Source: Streptomyces sp. NRRL WC-3626
Lineage (GTDB): Bacteria; Actinomycetota; Actinomycetes; Streptomycetales; Streptomycetaceae
Assembly: GCF_000718785.1 (NCBI RefSeq)
Contig: NZ_JOCA01000025.1
Location: 88,021 to 152,020 of the forward strand
DNA: 64,000 nucleotides
Reading direction: 5' to 3'
Of the stretch, positions 16,204 to 26,930 are shown in pieces. A program made the translations under genes and the position numbers. The notes under the pieces are model-generated. The model had not been told where the DNA came from. It saw nothing but the letters and a program-made list of their open reading frames with translations, and searched no databases. How positions within the stretch are numbered: the first letter of the stretch is position 1; each line of letters begins with the position of its first letter.

Positions 16204-17883
16204 ATGCGGGTCATGGCACAGATGGCGATGGTGATGAACCTCGACAAGTGCATCGGCTGCCACACCTGTTCAGTCACCTGCAAACAGGCATGGACCAACC
16301 GCGCCGGAGTCGAGTACGTCTGGTTCAACAACGTCGAGACCCGGCCCGGCCAGGGCTACCCCCGCCGCTACGAGGACCAGGAGAAGTGGCGCGGTGGCTG
16401 GGAGCTGAACAAGCGCGGCAATCTCGCGCTGAAGGCCGGCGGCCGCTTCAAGAAGCTCGTCACGATCTTCTCCAACCCCGTCCTCCCGTCCCTCGACGAC
16501 TACTACGAGCCCTGGACGTACGACTACGAGACCCTGACCAACGCCCCGCTGCAGGAGCACACCCCGGTCGCCCGCCCCAAGTCCCTGATCACCGGCAAGG
16601 ACATGAAGATCTCCTGGTCGGCGAACTGGGACGACGACCTCGGCGGATCCGCCGAACACGGCGAGAAGGACGTCCTCCTCAACGAGGTCTCCGAGAAGAT
16701 CAAGTTCGAGTTCGAGCAGACCTTCATGTTCTATCTGCCGCGCATCTGCGAGCACTGCCTCAACCCCTCGTGCGCGGCCTCCTGTCCCTCCGGCGCGATC
16801 TACAAGCGCGAGGAGGACGGCATCGTCCTCGTCGACCAGGACCGCTGCCGCGGCTGGCGGATGTGCGTCACGGGCTGCCCGTACAAGAAGGTGTACTTCA
16901 ACCACCGCACCGGCAAGGCCGAGAAGTGCACCTTCTGCTTCCCCCGCGTCGAGGTCGGCCTGCCCACCGTCTGCTCCGAGACCTGCGTCGGCCGGCTGCG
17001 CTACATCGGGCTCGTCCTCTACGACGCCGACCGCGTCCTGGAAGCCGCCTCCACCCCCGACGACACCGGCCTGTACGAGGCCCAGCGGCAGGTCTTCCTC
17101 GACCCGTACGACCCACAGGTCATCGCGGCGGCGGAGAAGGCGGACATCCCCCGGGACTGGATCGAGGCCGCCCAGCGGTCCCCGGTCCACGCCCTCATCA
17201 ACACCTACAAGGTGGCCCTGCCGCTGCACCCGGAGTACCGCACCCTGCCCATGGTCTGGTACATCCCGCCGCTCTCCCCGGTCGTCGACGCCGTACGGGA
17301 CACCGGCCGGGACGCCGAGGACCACCGCAACCTCTTCGCCGCCGTCGACGCCCTGCGCATCCCGGTCGACTACCTCGCCCAGCTCTTCACCGCGGGCGAC
17401 CCGGCACCCGTGGACGCGGTCCTGCGCCGGCTGGCCGCCATGCGCGCCTACATGCGGGACATCAACCTCGGCCGCGAACCCGACGCCTCCATCCCCGAGA
17501 CCGTCGGCATGGGCGAGGAACAGCTGTACGACATGTACCGGCTGCTGGCCCTGGCGAAGTACGACGAGCGGTACGTCATCCCGCCCGCCCACGCCGAGCA
17601 GGCCCACCAGCTCGAGGAGTTGGCCACCGAGTGCAGCCTGGACTACGAGGGCGGCCCCGGCATGGGCGGCTCCGGCCCCTTCGGTGAGTCCTCCGGCGGC
17701 GCGGCACCGATCGCGGTGGAGAACTTCCACGCCCTGCGCCACCGGCAGACCTCCGACACCGCCGCCGCCCCCACCGACAAGGACACCCGCGTCAACCTCC
17801 TCAACTGGGACGGCAAGGGTTCCCCGCCCGGACTCTTCCCGGACCGGCCGGCCGACGACGGGAAGGGTGAGCCGAAGCCATGA
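16204..17883 (+). CDS. narH: Respiratory nitrate reductase beta subunit NarH
   Basis: Complete 559-aa iron-sulphur subunit. The ferredoxin-type motif CIGCHTC opens at residue 16. CEHCLNPSCAASC lies near 183-195, and CRGWRMCVTGCPYKK and CTFCFPR follow near 215-245. Tryptophan in the CRGWRMC group replaces the usual cysteine, as in true NarH, whose [3Fe-4S] cluster has this substitution. The C-terminal 60 residues are low-complexity and variable. It overlaps narJ by four bases. Confidence 0.97.
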   Translation: MRVMAQMAMVMNLDKCIGCHTCSVTCKQAWTNRAGVEYVWFNNVETRPGQGYPRRYEDQEKWRGGWELNKRGNLALKAGGRFKKLVTIFSNPVLPSLDDYYEPWTYDYETLTNAPLQEHTPVARPKSLITGKDMKISWSANWDDDLGGSAEHGEKDVLLNEVSEKIKFEFEQTFMFYLPRICEHCLNPSCAASCPSGAIYKREEDGIVLVDQDRCRGWRMCVTGCPYKKVYFNHRTGKAEKCTFCFPRVEVGLPTVCSETCVGRLRYIGLVLYDADRVLEAASTPDDTGLYEAQRQVFLDPYDPQVIAAAEKADIPRDWIEAAQRSPVHALINTYKVALPLHPEYRTLPMVWYIPPLSPVVDAVRDTGRDAEDHRNLFAAVDALRIPVDYLAQLFTAGDPAPVDAVLRRLAAMRAYMRDINLGREPDASIPETVGMGEEQLYDMYRLLALAKYDERYVIPPAHAEQAHQLEELATECSLDYEGGPGMGGSGPFGESSGGAAPIAVENFHALRHRQTSDTAAAPTDKDTRVNLLNWDGKGSPPGLFPDRPADDGKGEPKP

Positions 17884-18533
17884 GAAGGAAGACCACCCGC
17901 ACCCAGCCCTGGCACCCCCACGCCTGGCAGGTCCAGTCCCTGCTGCTCGCCTACCCGGACGAGCAGTTCGAGCAGCGCCTGGCCCTGGCGGCCCGGGTCG
18001 CCGCCACCCTCCCGGAACCCGTCGCCCACCCCTTGCTCCGCTTCACCGCCCACGCCGGACGGACGGCCGGCGCCGATCTGGCCACCGCCTACGTCGCCAC
18101 CTTCGACCACCGCAAACGCTGCTGCCCCTATCTGACGTACTACGCCCACGGTGACACCAGGAAGCGCGGCCTCGCCCTGCTGCGGCTGAAACAGACGTAC
18201 GCCGCGGCCGGCCGGCGCCTGACCGACGACGAACTGCCCGACCACCTCGCCGTCGTCCTGGAGTTCGCCGCCACGGACCCCGGGGCCGGACACCGCCTCC
18301 TCACCGAGCACCGTGCCGGCCTGGAACTGCTGCGCCTGGCCCTGACCGACGACGCCGCACCCTGGGCGCACGTCCTGGACTCCGTCTCGGCCACCCTGCC
18401 CGCCCTCGCCGGCGACGACCGCGAAGCCGTCCTGCGCCTCGCCGCTCAGGGCCCGCCCGAGGAACAGGTCGGCCTCGACCCCTACGCGTCGCCCGTGTTC
18501 CTGCCCGACCCCGTCGTAGGAGGCCCCCGATGA
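17880..18533 (+). CDS. narJ: Nitrate reductase assembly chaperone NarJ
   Basis: A 217-aa all-helical chaperone needed to load the molybdenum cofactor into NarG before membrane attachment; it is not part of the final enzyme. The segment CCPYLTYYAHGDTRKRG near residue 80 is the TorD/NarJ family signature. It overlaps narH at its start and narI at its end (ATGA-type overlaps), so it is strictly co-translated. Confidence 0.95.
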   Translation: MRRKTTRTQPWHPHAWQVQSLLLAYPDEQFEQRLALAARVAATLPEPVAHPLLRFTAHAGRTAGADLATAYVATFDHRKRCCPYLTYYAHGDTRKRGLALLRLKQTYAAAGRRLTDDELPDHLAVVLEFAATDPGAGHRLLTEHRAGLELLRLALTDDAAPWAHVLDSVSATLPALAGDDREAVLRLAAQGPPEEQVGLDPYASPVFLPDPVVGGPR

Positions 18534-19297
18534 CCGCGCCCGCGCAGCCCCTCACCCTGGCGGTCGGGACCGGCACCGGCGGCATCCTGCTCTGGGTCGT
18601 CCTGCCCTATGTGGCCCTCGCCGTGTTCGTGCTCGGCCACATCTGGCGCTACCGCTACGACAAGTTCGGCTGGACCACCCGCTCCTCCCAGCTGTACGAA
18701 CGGCGCCTGCTGCGCATCGGCAGCCCCCTGTTCCACTTCGGCATCCTCGTCGTGCTCCTCGGCCACATCGGCGGCCTCGTCATCCCCAAGAGCTGGACCG
18801 AGGCGGCCGGGATCAGCGAGCACATGTATCACATTGGCGCGGTCGTCCTCGGCACCATCGCGGGCGTCGCCACCCTGGGCGGACTTGCCATCCTGATCTA
18901 CCGGCGCCGCACCGTCGGCCCCGTCTTCTCCGCCACGACCCGCAACGACAAGGCCATGTACGTCTCCCTCACGGTGACCATCGGGCTCGGCCTGTCCGCC
19001 ACGGTGGCCGCGAACCTCGTCGGCGGAGGATACGACTACCGCGAGACGATCTCCCCGTGGTTCCGCTCGATCTTCTACTTCCAGCCCGACCCGGACCTGA
19101 TGACCGGCGCCCCGGTGCTGTTCCAGCTGCACGCGATCAGCGCCCTGCTGCTCTTCGCGGCCTGGCCGTTCACCCGGCTCGTCCATATGCTCACCGCGCC
19201 GCTGGGTTACCTCACCCGCCCGTACATCGTCTACCGCAGCCGTGACAGCCGCCTCGGCACCCGGCCGCCGCGCCGCGGCTGGGAACGCGTGGGGTGA
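18530..19297 (+). CDS. narI: Nitrate reductase gamma subunit NarI (cytochrome b)
   Basis: A 255-aa membrane cytochrome b with five hydrophobic segments that takes electrons from menaquinol and passes them to NarH. Candidate haem ligands appear as two histidines in the N-terminal half (GHIWRY and LLGHIGG) and two in the last pair of helices (QLHAIS and RLVHML). It ends convergently with the sensor kinase gene, the two stop codons being 8 bp apart within one palindrome. Confidence 0.96.
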   Translation: MTAPAQPLTLAVGTGTGGILLWVVLPYVALAVFVLGHIWRYRYDKFGWTTRSSQLYERRLLRIGSPLFHFGILVVLLGHIGGLVIPKSWTEAAGISEHMYHIGAVVLGTIAGVATLGGLAILIYRRRTVGPVFSATTRNDKAMYVSLTVTIGLGLSATVAANLVGGGYDYRETISPWFRSIFYFQPDPDLMTGAPVLFQLHAISALLLFAAWPFTRLVHMLTAPLGYLTRPYIVYRSRDSRLGTRPPRRGWERVG

Positions 19298-19305
19298 ACG
19301 GCCGT

Positions 19306-19308
<3 letters not shown>
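19295..19308. other. 14-bp perfect palindrome holding both convergent stop codons
   Basis: TGAACGGCCGTTCA contains the narI stop (19295-19297, plus) and the kinase stop (19306-19308, minus) at its two ends. The stem is short and lacks a T-tract, so it could be only a weak bidirectional terminator. Confidence 0.6.
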
Positions 19309-21453
<2,145 letters not shown>

Positions 21454-22044
21454 TTAGTGGATCCTGTCCGGCCCGGGGCCGCCCTGGTGGCGTTCGTAGT
21501 GCCGGCGGGTCTTCGCGCGGTTGCCGCAGGCCGCCATGGAGCACCACCGGCGGCGTCCGTTCCTGGACGTGTCGTAGAACCGCAACCGGCAGTCGGGGTT
21601 GGCGCACTTGCGGATGCGGTCGGCCCCCTCCTCCAGCAGCCGCAGATAGACCTCGGCCGTACGCCAGGCGGCGAGCCAGCCGGGAGTGTCGGTCTCGACG
21701 ACCGTCTCCGGGCCCTCCGTGCCCAGCAGATGCCGAACGCGCCCGTGGGCCAGCGTGTCGTTGAGCATCTCCCTGGACCGCTCGAGGCCGTGCCCCTCGC
21801 TGGTCACGAGCGAGTTCAGCGCGGTCCGCGTGGCCAGCAGCGCGCCGAGGGTCTCCTGGGTGTCGGGCGCGACGTCGGCGAGGCCGGCGGACGAGAGCCA
21901 GACCGCGAGTCCGCCGGGGCGTTCCAGCAGGTCATGAGCGCCACTGTCGTCGGTCCAGCGCGTGTTCAGCAGATCCAGCGGCAAGGGCTCCCCGAGCAGA
22001 GGGCGCGGGTCCGCGCCGACGGCCTGGGCTGGCTGGGTGTTCAT
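21454..22044 (-). CDS. CGNR zinc-finger (ABATE-domain) transcriptional regulator
   Basis: A 196-aa protein with an N-terminal ABATE domain (about 15-140) and a C-terminal CGNR zinc finger: C-ANPDC around 150, then C-SMAAC and CGNRAKTRRHYER. These are putative stress-linked regulators that usually adjoin the gene they control. ATG 22044 is supported by AAAGGG 7-8 bases upstream. It is transcribed divergently from the VOC-family gene at 22222 across a palindrome-rich spacer, which probably carries its own operator. Confidence 0.9.
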   Translation of the reverse strand: MNTQPAQAVGADPRPLLGEPLPLDLLNTRWTDDSGAHDLLERPGGLAVWLSSAGLADVAPDTQETLGALLATRTALNSLVTSEGHGLERSREMLNDTLAHGRVRHLLGTEGPETVVETDTPGWLAAWRTAEVYLRLLEEGADRIRKCANPDCRLRFYDTSRNGRRRWCSMAACGNRAKTRRHYERHQGGPGPDRIH

Positions 22045-22090
22045 GCGGTGCCCTTTCGTGTCGGGGGCCATGCCATCACACCCATGAAGC

Positions 22091-22162
22091 ATAACCGGCT
22101 AAGCAACTTTCATCGGTTGACGCCGGGAGCGTCAACCGTTAATTTGAAATTGACCGGTTAGG
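22091..22162. promoter_or_regulatory. Operator cluster between the CGNR regulator and the VOC gene
   Basis: Contains a perfect inverted repeat, CGGTTGACGC (22114-22123) and GCGTCAACCG (22129-22138), with 5 bp between. It is flanked by AACCGGCTAAG (22093-22103) and GACCGGTTAGG (22152-22162), which share the ACCGG(C/T)TA core. A TTGACG -35-like hexamer lies inside the left arm. Binding by the CGNR protein is inferred from position. Confidence 0.5.
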
Positions 22163-22221
22163 CGGGGATGCCTTGCTCATCCCCGCTGGCCGGACGTACC
22201 CACCTCCTGGAAGGAACTCTC

Positions 22222-22686
22222 ATGACCACCCCTCCGTCCCCTGCCACCCTCAAGACCGGCCACATCGGCCTCAGCGTCACCGATCTCGACCGCTCGCTGC
22301 CGTTCTACGCCCGCGTCTTCGGCTTCGAGACCCTCGCCGAAGGCAAGGAGGACACCCGCCGGTGGGCGTTCCTCGGCCGCGGCGACGACCTCGTCGTCAC
22401 CCTCTGGCAGCAGAGCGAGGACGGCTTCGCCACCGGCACCGCCGGCCTGCACCACCTCTCCTTCCAGGTGGACACCCTCGACGAGCTCGCCGCGACCGAG
22501 GCGGTGCTGCGCGAACTGGACACGGACTTCGTCCACGACGGCATCACGGCGCACGCCGAGGGCGCCGCGTCGGGCGGCATCTTCTTCCGTGACCCCGACG
22601 GCATTCGTCTCGAGGTCTTCGTGCCGACCGGTGCACAGGGCGCGCCCGCCCCCGCCGGACAGGAGCCCACCTGCGGGTTCTTCTAG
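22222..22686 (+). CDS. VOC (glyoxalase/bleomycin-resistance fold) family protein
   Basis: A 154-aa protein with two beta-alpha-beta-beta-beta modules. Candidate metal ligands are the early histidine in TGHIGLSV, a mid-protein HH in LHHLSFQV and the glutamate in IRLEVF, the usual VOC pattern for a metal-dependent lyase or dioxygenase. The substrate cannot be deduced. ATG 22222 follows GGAAGGAAC. It is probably the target gene of the divergent CGNR regulator. Confidence 0.88.
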   Translation: MTTPPSPATLKTGHIGLSVTDLDRSLPFYARVFGFETLAEGKEDTRRWAFLGRGDDLVVTLWQQSEDGFATGTAGLHHLSFQVDTLDELAATEAVLRELDTDFVHDGITAHAEGAASGGIFFRDPDGIRLEVFVPTGAQGAPAPAGQEPTCGFF

Positions 22687-22844
22687 CACAGCCACGGCGC
22701 AGGGAGGTCCCGGCCCGCACCGGACGACGGGTGCGCGAGCCTTCCGGCGCACGGAGACGAGCTGTCGTCCGGGCGCGGCCCCGACACCCGGGGGACGCGC
22801 CCTCCCCGTCAGCGCGTGACACGCCGACACCGTGAGGAGCAGAC

Positions 22845-23741
22845 ATGAAGCCGTTCCACCGCGGCGAACTGGCCGTGCAGGAGAGAGCCGGTCTGAGTGA
22901 ACGGGCCAGGGCGGTCTCGGCCGCCATCATGACCGAGATCCCGGCCGTGGCCGCGGACTTCCTGGCCGAGCAGCCGGTGCTTTTCATCGGCGCGGCCGAC
23001 AGCAGCGGGAACGTCTGGTCCTCGCTCCTGACGGGGGAACCCGGATTCATCACCGTCAGCGGCCCCTCCTCCCTGAGCGTCGCCGCCACCCCCTCGACCG
23101 GCGACCCCCTGCACCGCACACTCGCCGAGCCGGCCCGCCTCGGCATGATCGCCCTGCAGCCCGGCACACGGCGGCGCATGCGCATGAACGGCACGGCACG
23201 CCCCACCGACGGCGGTCTGGAGATCCGGCTCGAGCAGATCTACGCCAACTGCCCGAAGTACATCCAGAAGAGGGAGCCTCACTGGCAGCCGGCCGCTCCC
23301 GGCGAGCCCCGTGAAGGTGGTGCGCTCACCGGCGAGGACATCACGCTCGTCGAGAACACCGACACCTTCTTCATCGCCACGACGGACACGGACGGCAACG
23401 CCGACGCTTCGCACCGCGGCGGCGACCCGGGCTTCCTCGAAGCCCTGAGCCCCCACCGTCTGCGCTGGCCCGACTACGTCGGCAACTCGATGTTCAACAC
23501 CTTCGGAAACCTCGAAGTCAATCCCCGCGCAGGCCTGTTGATCCCCGACTGGACCACAGGAACCCTGCTGCACCTGACCGGCATGGCGGCCGTGGACTGG
23601 GACCCGGACCACGCGGCCGCCCTGCCGGGAGCGCAGCGCGTCGTGGACTTCACCGTCGAGCGCCTGATCCGTATCGACCACGCCTCCCCGCTGCGCTGGA
23701 GCGCTCCCCAGTTCTCCCGCTTCAACCCCCCGACCAGGTAA
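22845..23741 (+). CDS. PPOX-type flavin-binding protein of the ferredoxin-linked redox operon
   Basis: A 298-aa split-barrel protein of the pyridoxamine 5'-phosphate oxidase superfamily. Two barrel-like halves are visible: LFIGAADSSGNVWSSLLTG near 45-65 and FFIATTDTDGNADASHRGG near 170-190. Between them is an EQIYANCPKYIQKR segment typical of FMN-binding pyridoxamine-like oxidoreductases. It is the first gene of a tight operon with a ferredoxin (12-bp gap) and a ferredoxin reductase, which suggests it accepts electrons from that chain. The substrate is unknown. Confidence 0.85.
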   Translation: MKPFHRGELAVQERAGLSERARAVSAAIMTEIPAVAADFLAEQPVLFIGAADSSGNVWSSLLTGEPGFITVSGPSSLSVAATPSTGDPLHRTLAEPARLGMIALQPGTRRRMRMNGTARPTDGGLEIRLEQIYANCPKYIQKREPHWQPAAPGEPREGGALTGEDITLVENTDTFFIATTDTDGNADASHRGGDPGFLEALSPHRLRWPDYVGNSMFNTFGNLEVNPRAGLLIPDWTTGTLLHLTGMAAVDWDPDHAAALPGAQRVVDFTVERLIRIDHASPLRWSAPQFSRFNPPTR

Positions 23742-23753
23742 AGGAACAAGCAC

Positions 23754-23972
23754 ATGACCGAGTCTCCCTTCACCGGTCTCGAAGTGATCGTCGACATGGG
23801 CCTGTGCGAGAGCCATGGCCAGTGTGTCTTCGCCGCACCGCAGGTGTTCGCCTTCGACGAGGACGACGTCCTGGTGTACGAGCCCGACCCGGACGTCTCC
23901 CAGTACGAGAAGGCCGTCGCCGCCGCGGCCGCATGTCCGGTGCGTGCGATCCGTATCGAGAGCACACGATGA
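23754..23972 (+). CDS. Ferredoxin with CxxHxxC-type cluster site
   Basis: A 72-aa ferredoxin of the type that serves cytochromes P450 and related oxidases. Cluster ligands are C in GLCESHGQC (C18 and C24, with H21 in place of the middle cysteine) and C in AAACPVRAI near residue 62. The CxxHxxC variation is known in Streptomyces ferredoxins carrying [3Fe-4S] or unusual [4Fe-4S] clusters. No P450 gene is nearby, so its partner is probably the flavin protein upstream. Its stop overlaps the reductase start. Confidence 0.93.
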   Translation: MTESPFTGLEVIVDMGLCESHGQCVFAAPQVFAFDEDDVLVYEPDPDVSQYEKAVAAAAACPVRAIRIESTR

Positions 23973-25183
23973 CCGAGCAGCCGACGCGCATGGTCGTCGT
24001 CGGTGCCTCACTCGCGGGGCTGAACGCGGCGCGCGCCCTGCGAGACCAGGGACACGCGGGCCCCATCACGTTGATCGGCGAGGAACCCCATGCCCCCTAC
24101 GACAGACCACCCTTGTCGAAGGGGTTCCTCGTCTCCGGCGCGGACCACACGTCACTGGCCCTGGCGGACACAGCCGTCCTCGGGCTGACGGAACTTTACG
24201 GCCGACGGGCGGTCCACCTCGATACCGGCGAGCACACGGTGCATCTGGACGACGGCGGGAGTGTCCCGTACGACGGTCTCGTCATCGCCACCGGTGCCGG
24301 GGCCCGCTCCTGGCCCGGCCCGCTTCCTGCCACAGGTGTCCACACCCTCCGCACCCTCGACGACGCCACGGCGCTCAGACGTGACCTCGGCACCGGGCCA
24401 CGACGTGTCCTCGTCGCCGGTGGCGGCTTCATCGGAAGCGAAGCCGCGGCGACCGGCGCGGAGTTGGGGCACGACGTGACCCTCGCCATCCGAGGGCCGG
24501 CGCCACTGCACCGGGTACTGGGGGAGGACGCGGCATCGTTCCTCTCGGACCTCCACCACACGGCAGGCGTATCGGTCCGGCCGTTCACCACGCTCACCGG
24601 GCTGCAAGGCGGCCGGCGCGTCACCTCGGTCACCCTCGACGGAGCATGCCAGGTGAACGCGGACACCGTACTCCTCGCCCTGGGAGCCGTTCCCCACACC
24701 GACTGGCTCACCGCGTCGGGCCTGCGGCTGGACGGAGGACTGGTCACCGACGTCCACACACGCGCCGTGGGAACGGACGGCCGGCCACATCCCACGATCG
24801 TCGCGGCGGGCGATGTCACACGGTTTCCCCATCCTCACGCATCGGGACTCCTCAGCCTCGGTCACTGGAGCAACGCGGTGGAACAGGCGCGCATCGCGGC
24901 GCGCACACTCCTCCACCCTCGTGCCCCCTCGGTCTACCGGCCTGTCGCGTCCTTCTGGTCGACCCAGTACGGCGTCCGCTTCCGTGCGGTGGGCCTGCCG
25001 AGGGAGGCCGACGAGTCCGTCACCCGTGAATACGACATCGGGCGCCGGCGCCTCAACGTCGCCTACTGCCGCGACGGACGGCTCGTGGGAGCACTCACGG
25101 CAAACCGTGCGGCGCACATCGCGCGGTACCGGGAACAGCTCGCAAGGGACTTGGAAACCCCCGTCGAAGCGCGTTCCGCATGA
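23969..25183 (+). CDS. FAD-dependent ferredoxin/rubredoxin reductase
   Basis: A 404-aa pyridine-nucleotide disulphide reductase-fold enzyme. The FAD-binding GASLAGLNAARAL motif is at residues 12-24, the APYDRPPLSK segment near 45, the NAD(P)H-binding GGGFIGSEAA near 155, and the second FAD motif TIVAAGDVTRF near 280. It passes electrons from NAD(P)H to the ferredoxin encoded just upstream; the ATGA overlap shows translational coupling. Confidence 0.93.
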   Translation: MTEQPTRMVVVGASLAGLNAARALRDQGHAGPITLIGEEPHAPYDRPPLSKGFLVSGADHTSLALADTAVLGLTELYGRRAVHLDTGEHTVHLDDGGSVPYDGLVIATGAGARSWPGPLPATGVHTLRTLDDATALRRDLGTGPRRVLVAGGGFIGSEAAATGAELGHDVTLAIRGPAPLHRVLGEDAASFLSDLHHTAGVSVRPFTTLTGLQGGRRVTSVTLDGACQVNADTVLLALGAVPHTDWLTASGLRLDGGLVTDVHTRAVGTDGRPHPTIVAAGDVTRFPHPHASGLLSLGHWSNAVEQARIAARTLLHPRAPSVYRPVASFWSTQYGVRFRAVGLPREADESVTREYDIGRRRLNVAYCRDGRLVGALTANRAAHIARYREQLARDLETPVEARSA

Positions 25184-25208
25184 CCACGGCAGCAGGACAG
25201 GGGCGAGG

Positions 25209-25580
25209 ATGAGAATCAAGGAGCTCGCGGACCGGGTCGGTGTCTCCACGCGTCTTCTGCGCTACTACGAAGAGCAGGGCCTTCTCGCACCGCGCCGTGA
25301 GGAGAACGGCTACCGATGCTACGACGAGGCGGCCGTGCGGCGGGTCGAGCACATTCGTGGACTGCTGAGAGCCGGACTGACCACGGAGATCATCCGAGAG
25401 GTTCTGCCCTGCTTGGCCGCCGCCGCGAAATCCGAGTACGGCGACCCGGATTTCGTGCGCCGGATCGCAGCCGAAAGGGAGCGGCTGCGGGAGCGCGTCA
25501 CCGTCCTGACGCGGAACCTCCAGGCCATGGACGAGTACCTGAGCGCCGTCTCCCGGGCATCAGCCGCCGAGGTCGCCTGA
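25209..25580 (+). CDS. MerR-family transcriptional regulator
   Basis: A 123-aa regulator with a winged-helix N-terminus (MRIKELADRVGVSTRLLRYYEEQGLL pattern, residues 1-26), the NGYRCYDEAAVRRV wing and a coiled-coil dimerisation helix at about 80-112. There is no long effector domain and no cysteine cluster of the metal-sensing or SoxR kind. It starts 26 bp after the reductase gene and precedes a drug-efflux-type MFS gene, so it may control either. The ATG is preceded by AGGGGCGAGG. Confidence 0.92.
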   Translation: MRIKELADRVGVSTRLLRYYEEQGLLAPRREENGYRCYDEAAVRRVEHIRGLLRAGLTTEIIREVLPCLAAAAKSEYGDPDFVRRIAAERERLRERVTVLTRNLQAMDEYLSAVSRASAAEVA

Positions 25581-25700
25581 CCGGCTTGCCTTCTCATCGA
25601 TGTCAAGGTTGCAGCATCGACTCGGCACCGCGTTCGCGGTGCGTCGAGACCCTGGCAGATCGCCGAACTCCGGCTTGGATGTGCCAGAGAAGAAGGAAAA

Positions 25701-26930
25701 GTGACCAAGGTGCAGGACACGATCGTGCGGTCGCAGCGAGAGGACCGCCTCCCCATCGCAGCACTCGTCTCGCTCTTCACGGCAGGCTTCATCACCACGC
25801 TCACCGAGGCCCTGCCCGCCGGAGTGCTCCCCCGGATGAGCGATGCGCTCGACGTCTCCGAGTCGGTGGCAGGCCAGACGGTGACCATCTACGCCGTCGC
25901 CACGATGCTCACGGCGATCCCCGTGGCGGTCGCCACGGCGAACTGGCCCAGACGGCGTCTCCTCGTCGTCGCGCTCGCCGGATTCCTCGTCGCCAACCTT
26001 GTCACAGCGTTCTCCGCCGACTACACCCTCACCATGGTGGCGAGGTTCGTCGCCGGTGCGGCGTCAGGCGTGACATGGAGCATCCTAGGCGGCTATGCAC
26101 AGCGCATCGCGCCGGACGCGGTGAAGGGCAGGGCCATGGCCTTCGCCTTCGCCGGTACCCCCGTGGCTCTCGCCCTGGGGGTACCGGTCGGAGCGTTCCT
26201 CGGGCAGATCGTGGGCTGGCAGCTCACCTTCGGCCTGATGTCGGTGCTGGCCGCGGTGCTCATCGTCTGGACGCTGTGGAAGCTGCCCGACGTCCCCGGC
26301 CAGGAGGCGGCCGAGCGGCTTCCCCTGCGCAGTCTCCTCCGCATCCGGGGCCTTCGCACCATCCTGATCGTCACGGGCGTGTACGTGCTCGCCCACACCG
26401 TCCTCTACACGTACATCGCACCCGTGCTGGCGGGAGTCGGTCTCGCGGACCAGGTGCAGTGGATTCTGCTCGTCTTCGGTATCGCCTCCATCCTGAGCAT
26501 CTGGCTCACGGGTGTGTTCGTCGACCGGCATCACCGCCGCCTGACCCTGCTCAGTACGGCGCTCTTCGCACTGGCGGCGGTCGCGCTGACTCTCTGGGCA
26601 CGGACCGCGATCGTGGACTATGCCGCGGTGGCGGCATAGGGGCTGGCGTTCGGCGGGGCCGCGACGCTGTTCCAGGGCGCGCTGATGGCGGCGGCTCGTG
26701 AACACGCCGACGCGGCACAGCCGTTGATGGTCACGATGTGGAACGGCGGGATCGGCCTCGGCGGCCTGATCGGCGGGGTCCTCCTCGCCGGCCTCGGTTC
26801 CGCGTCGCTCATGACCGTGGTGGCGGTCCTCGTCATCCTCACGCTGGCCGTCGTCGTCTCCGCGCGAACCTACGCGTTCCCCGGGTCACGTCCCGAAGAC
26901 TCGGCGAAGCCGATCGACGCATCGAGCTGA
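25701..26930 (+). pseudogene. DHA1-type MFS efflux transporter broken by an in-frame amber codon
   Basis: GTG 25701 with AGAAGGAAAA upstream opens a 12-helix efflux-type transporter. The frame stops at TAG 26637-26639 after 312 residues, then continues in the same frame to TGA 26928-26930 with 97 more residues of obvious transporter sequence (FGGAATLFQGALMAAARE, NGGIGLGGLIGG). The position follows AAVAA and precedes GLAFG, where a tryptophan would fit, so a TGG-to-TAG change explains it. Either this is a recent nonsense mutation, a sequence error or a read-through codon. Only the last three helices are cut off, but a protein without them is unlikely to work. Confidence 0.85.

Noticed and set aside
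13098..16331. Long minus-strand open frame opposite the second narG
   Set aside because: Antisense shadow with no recognisable motif; the sense narG is complete.
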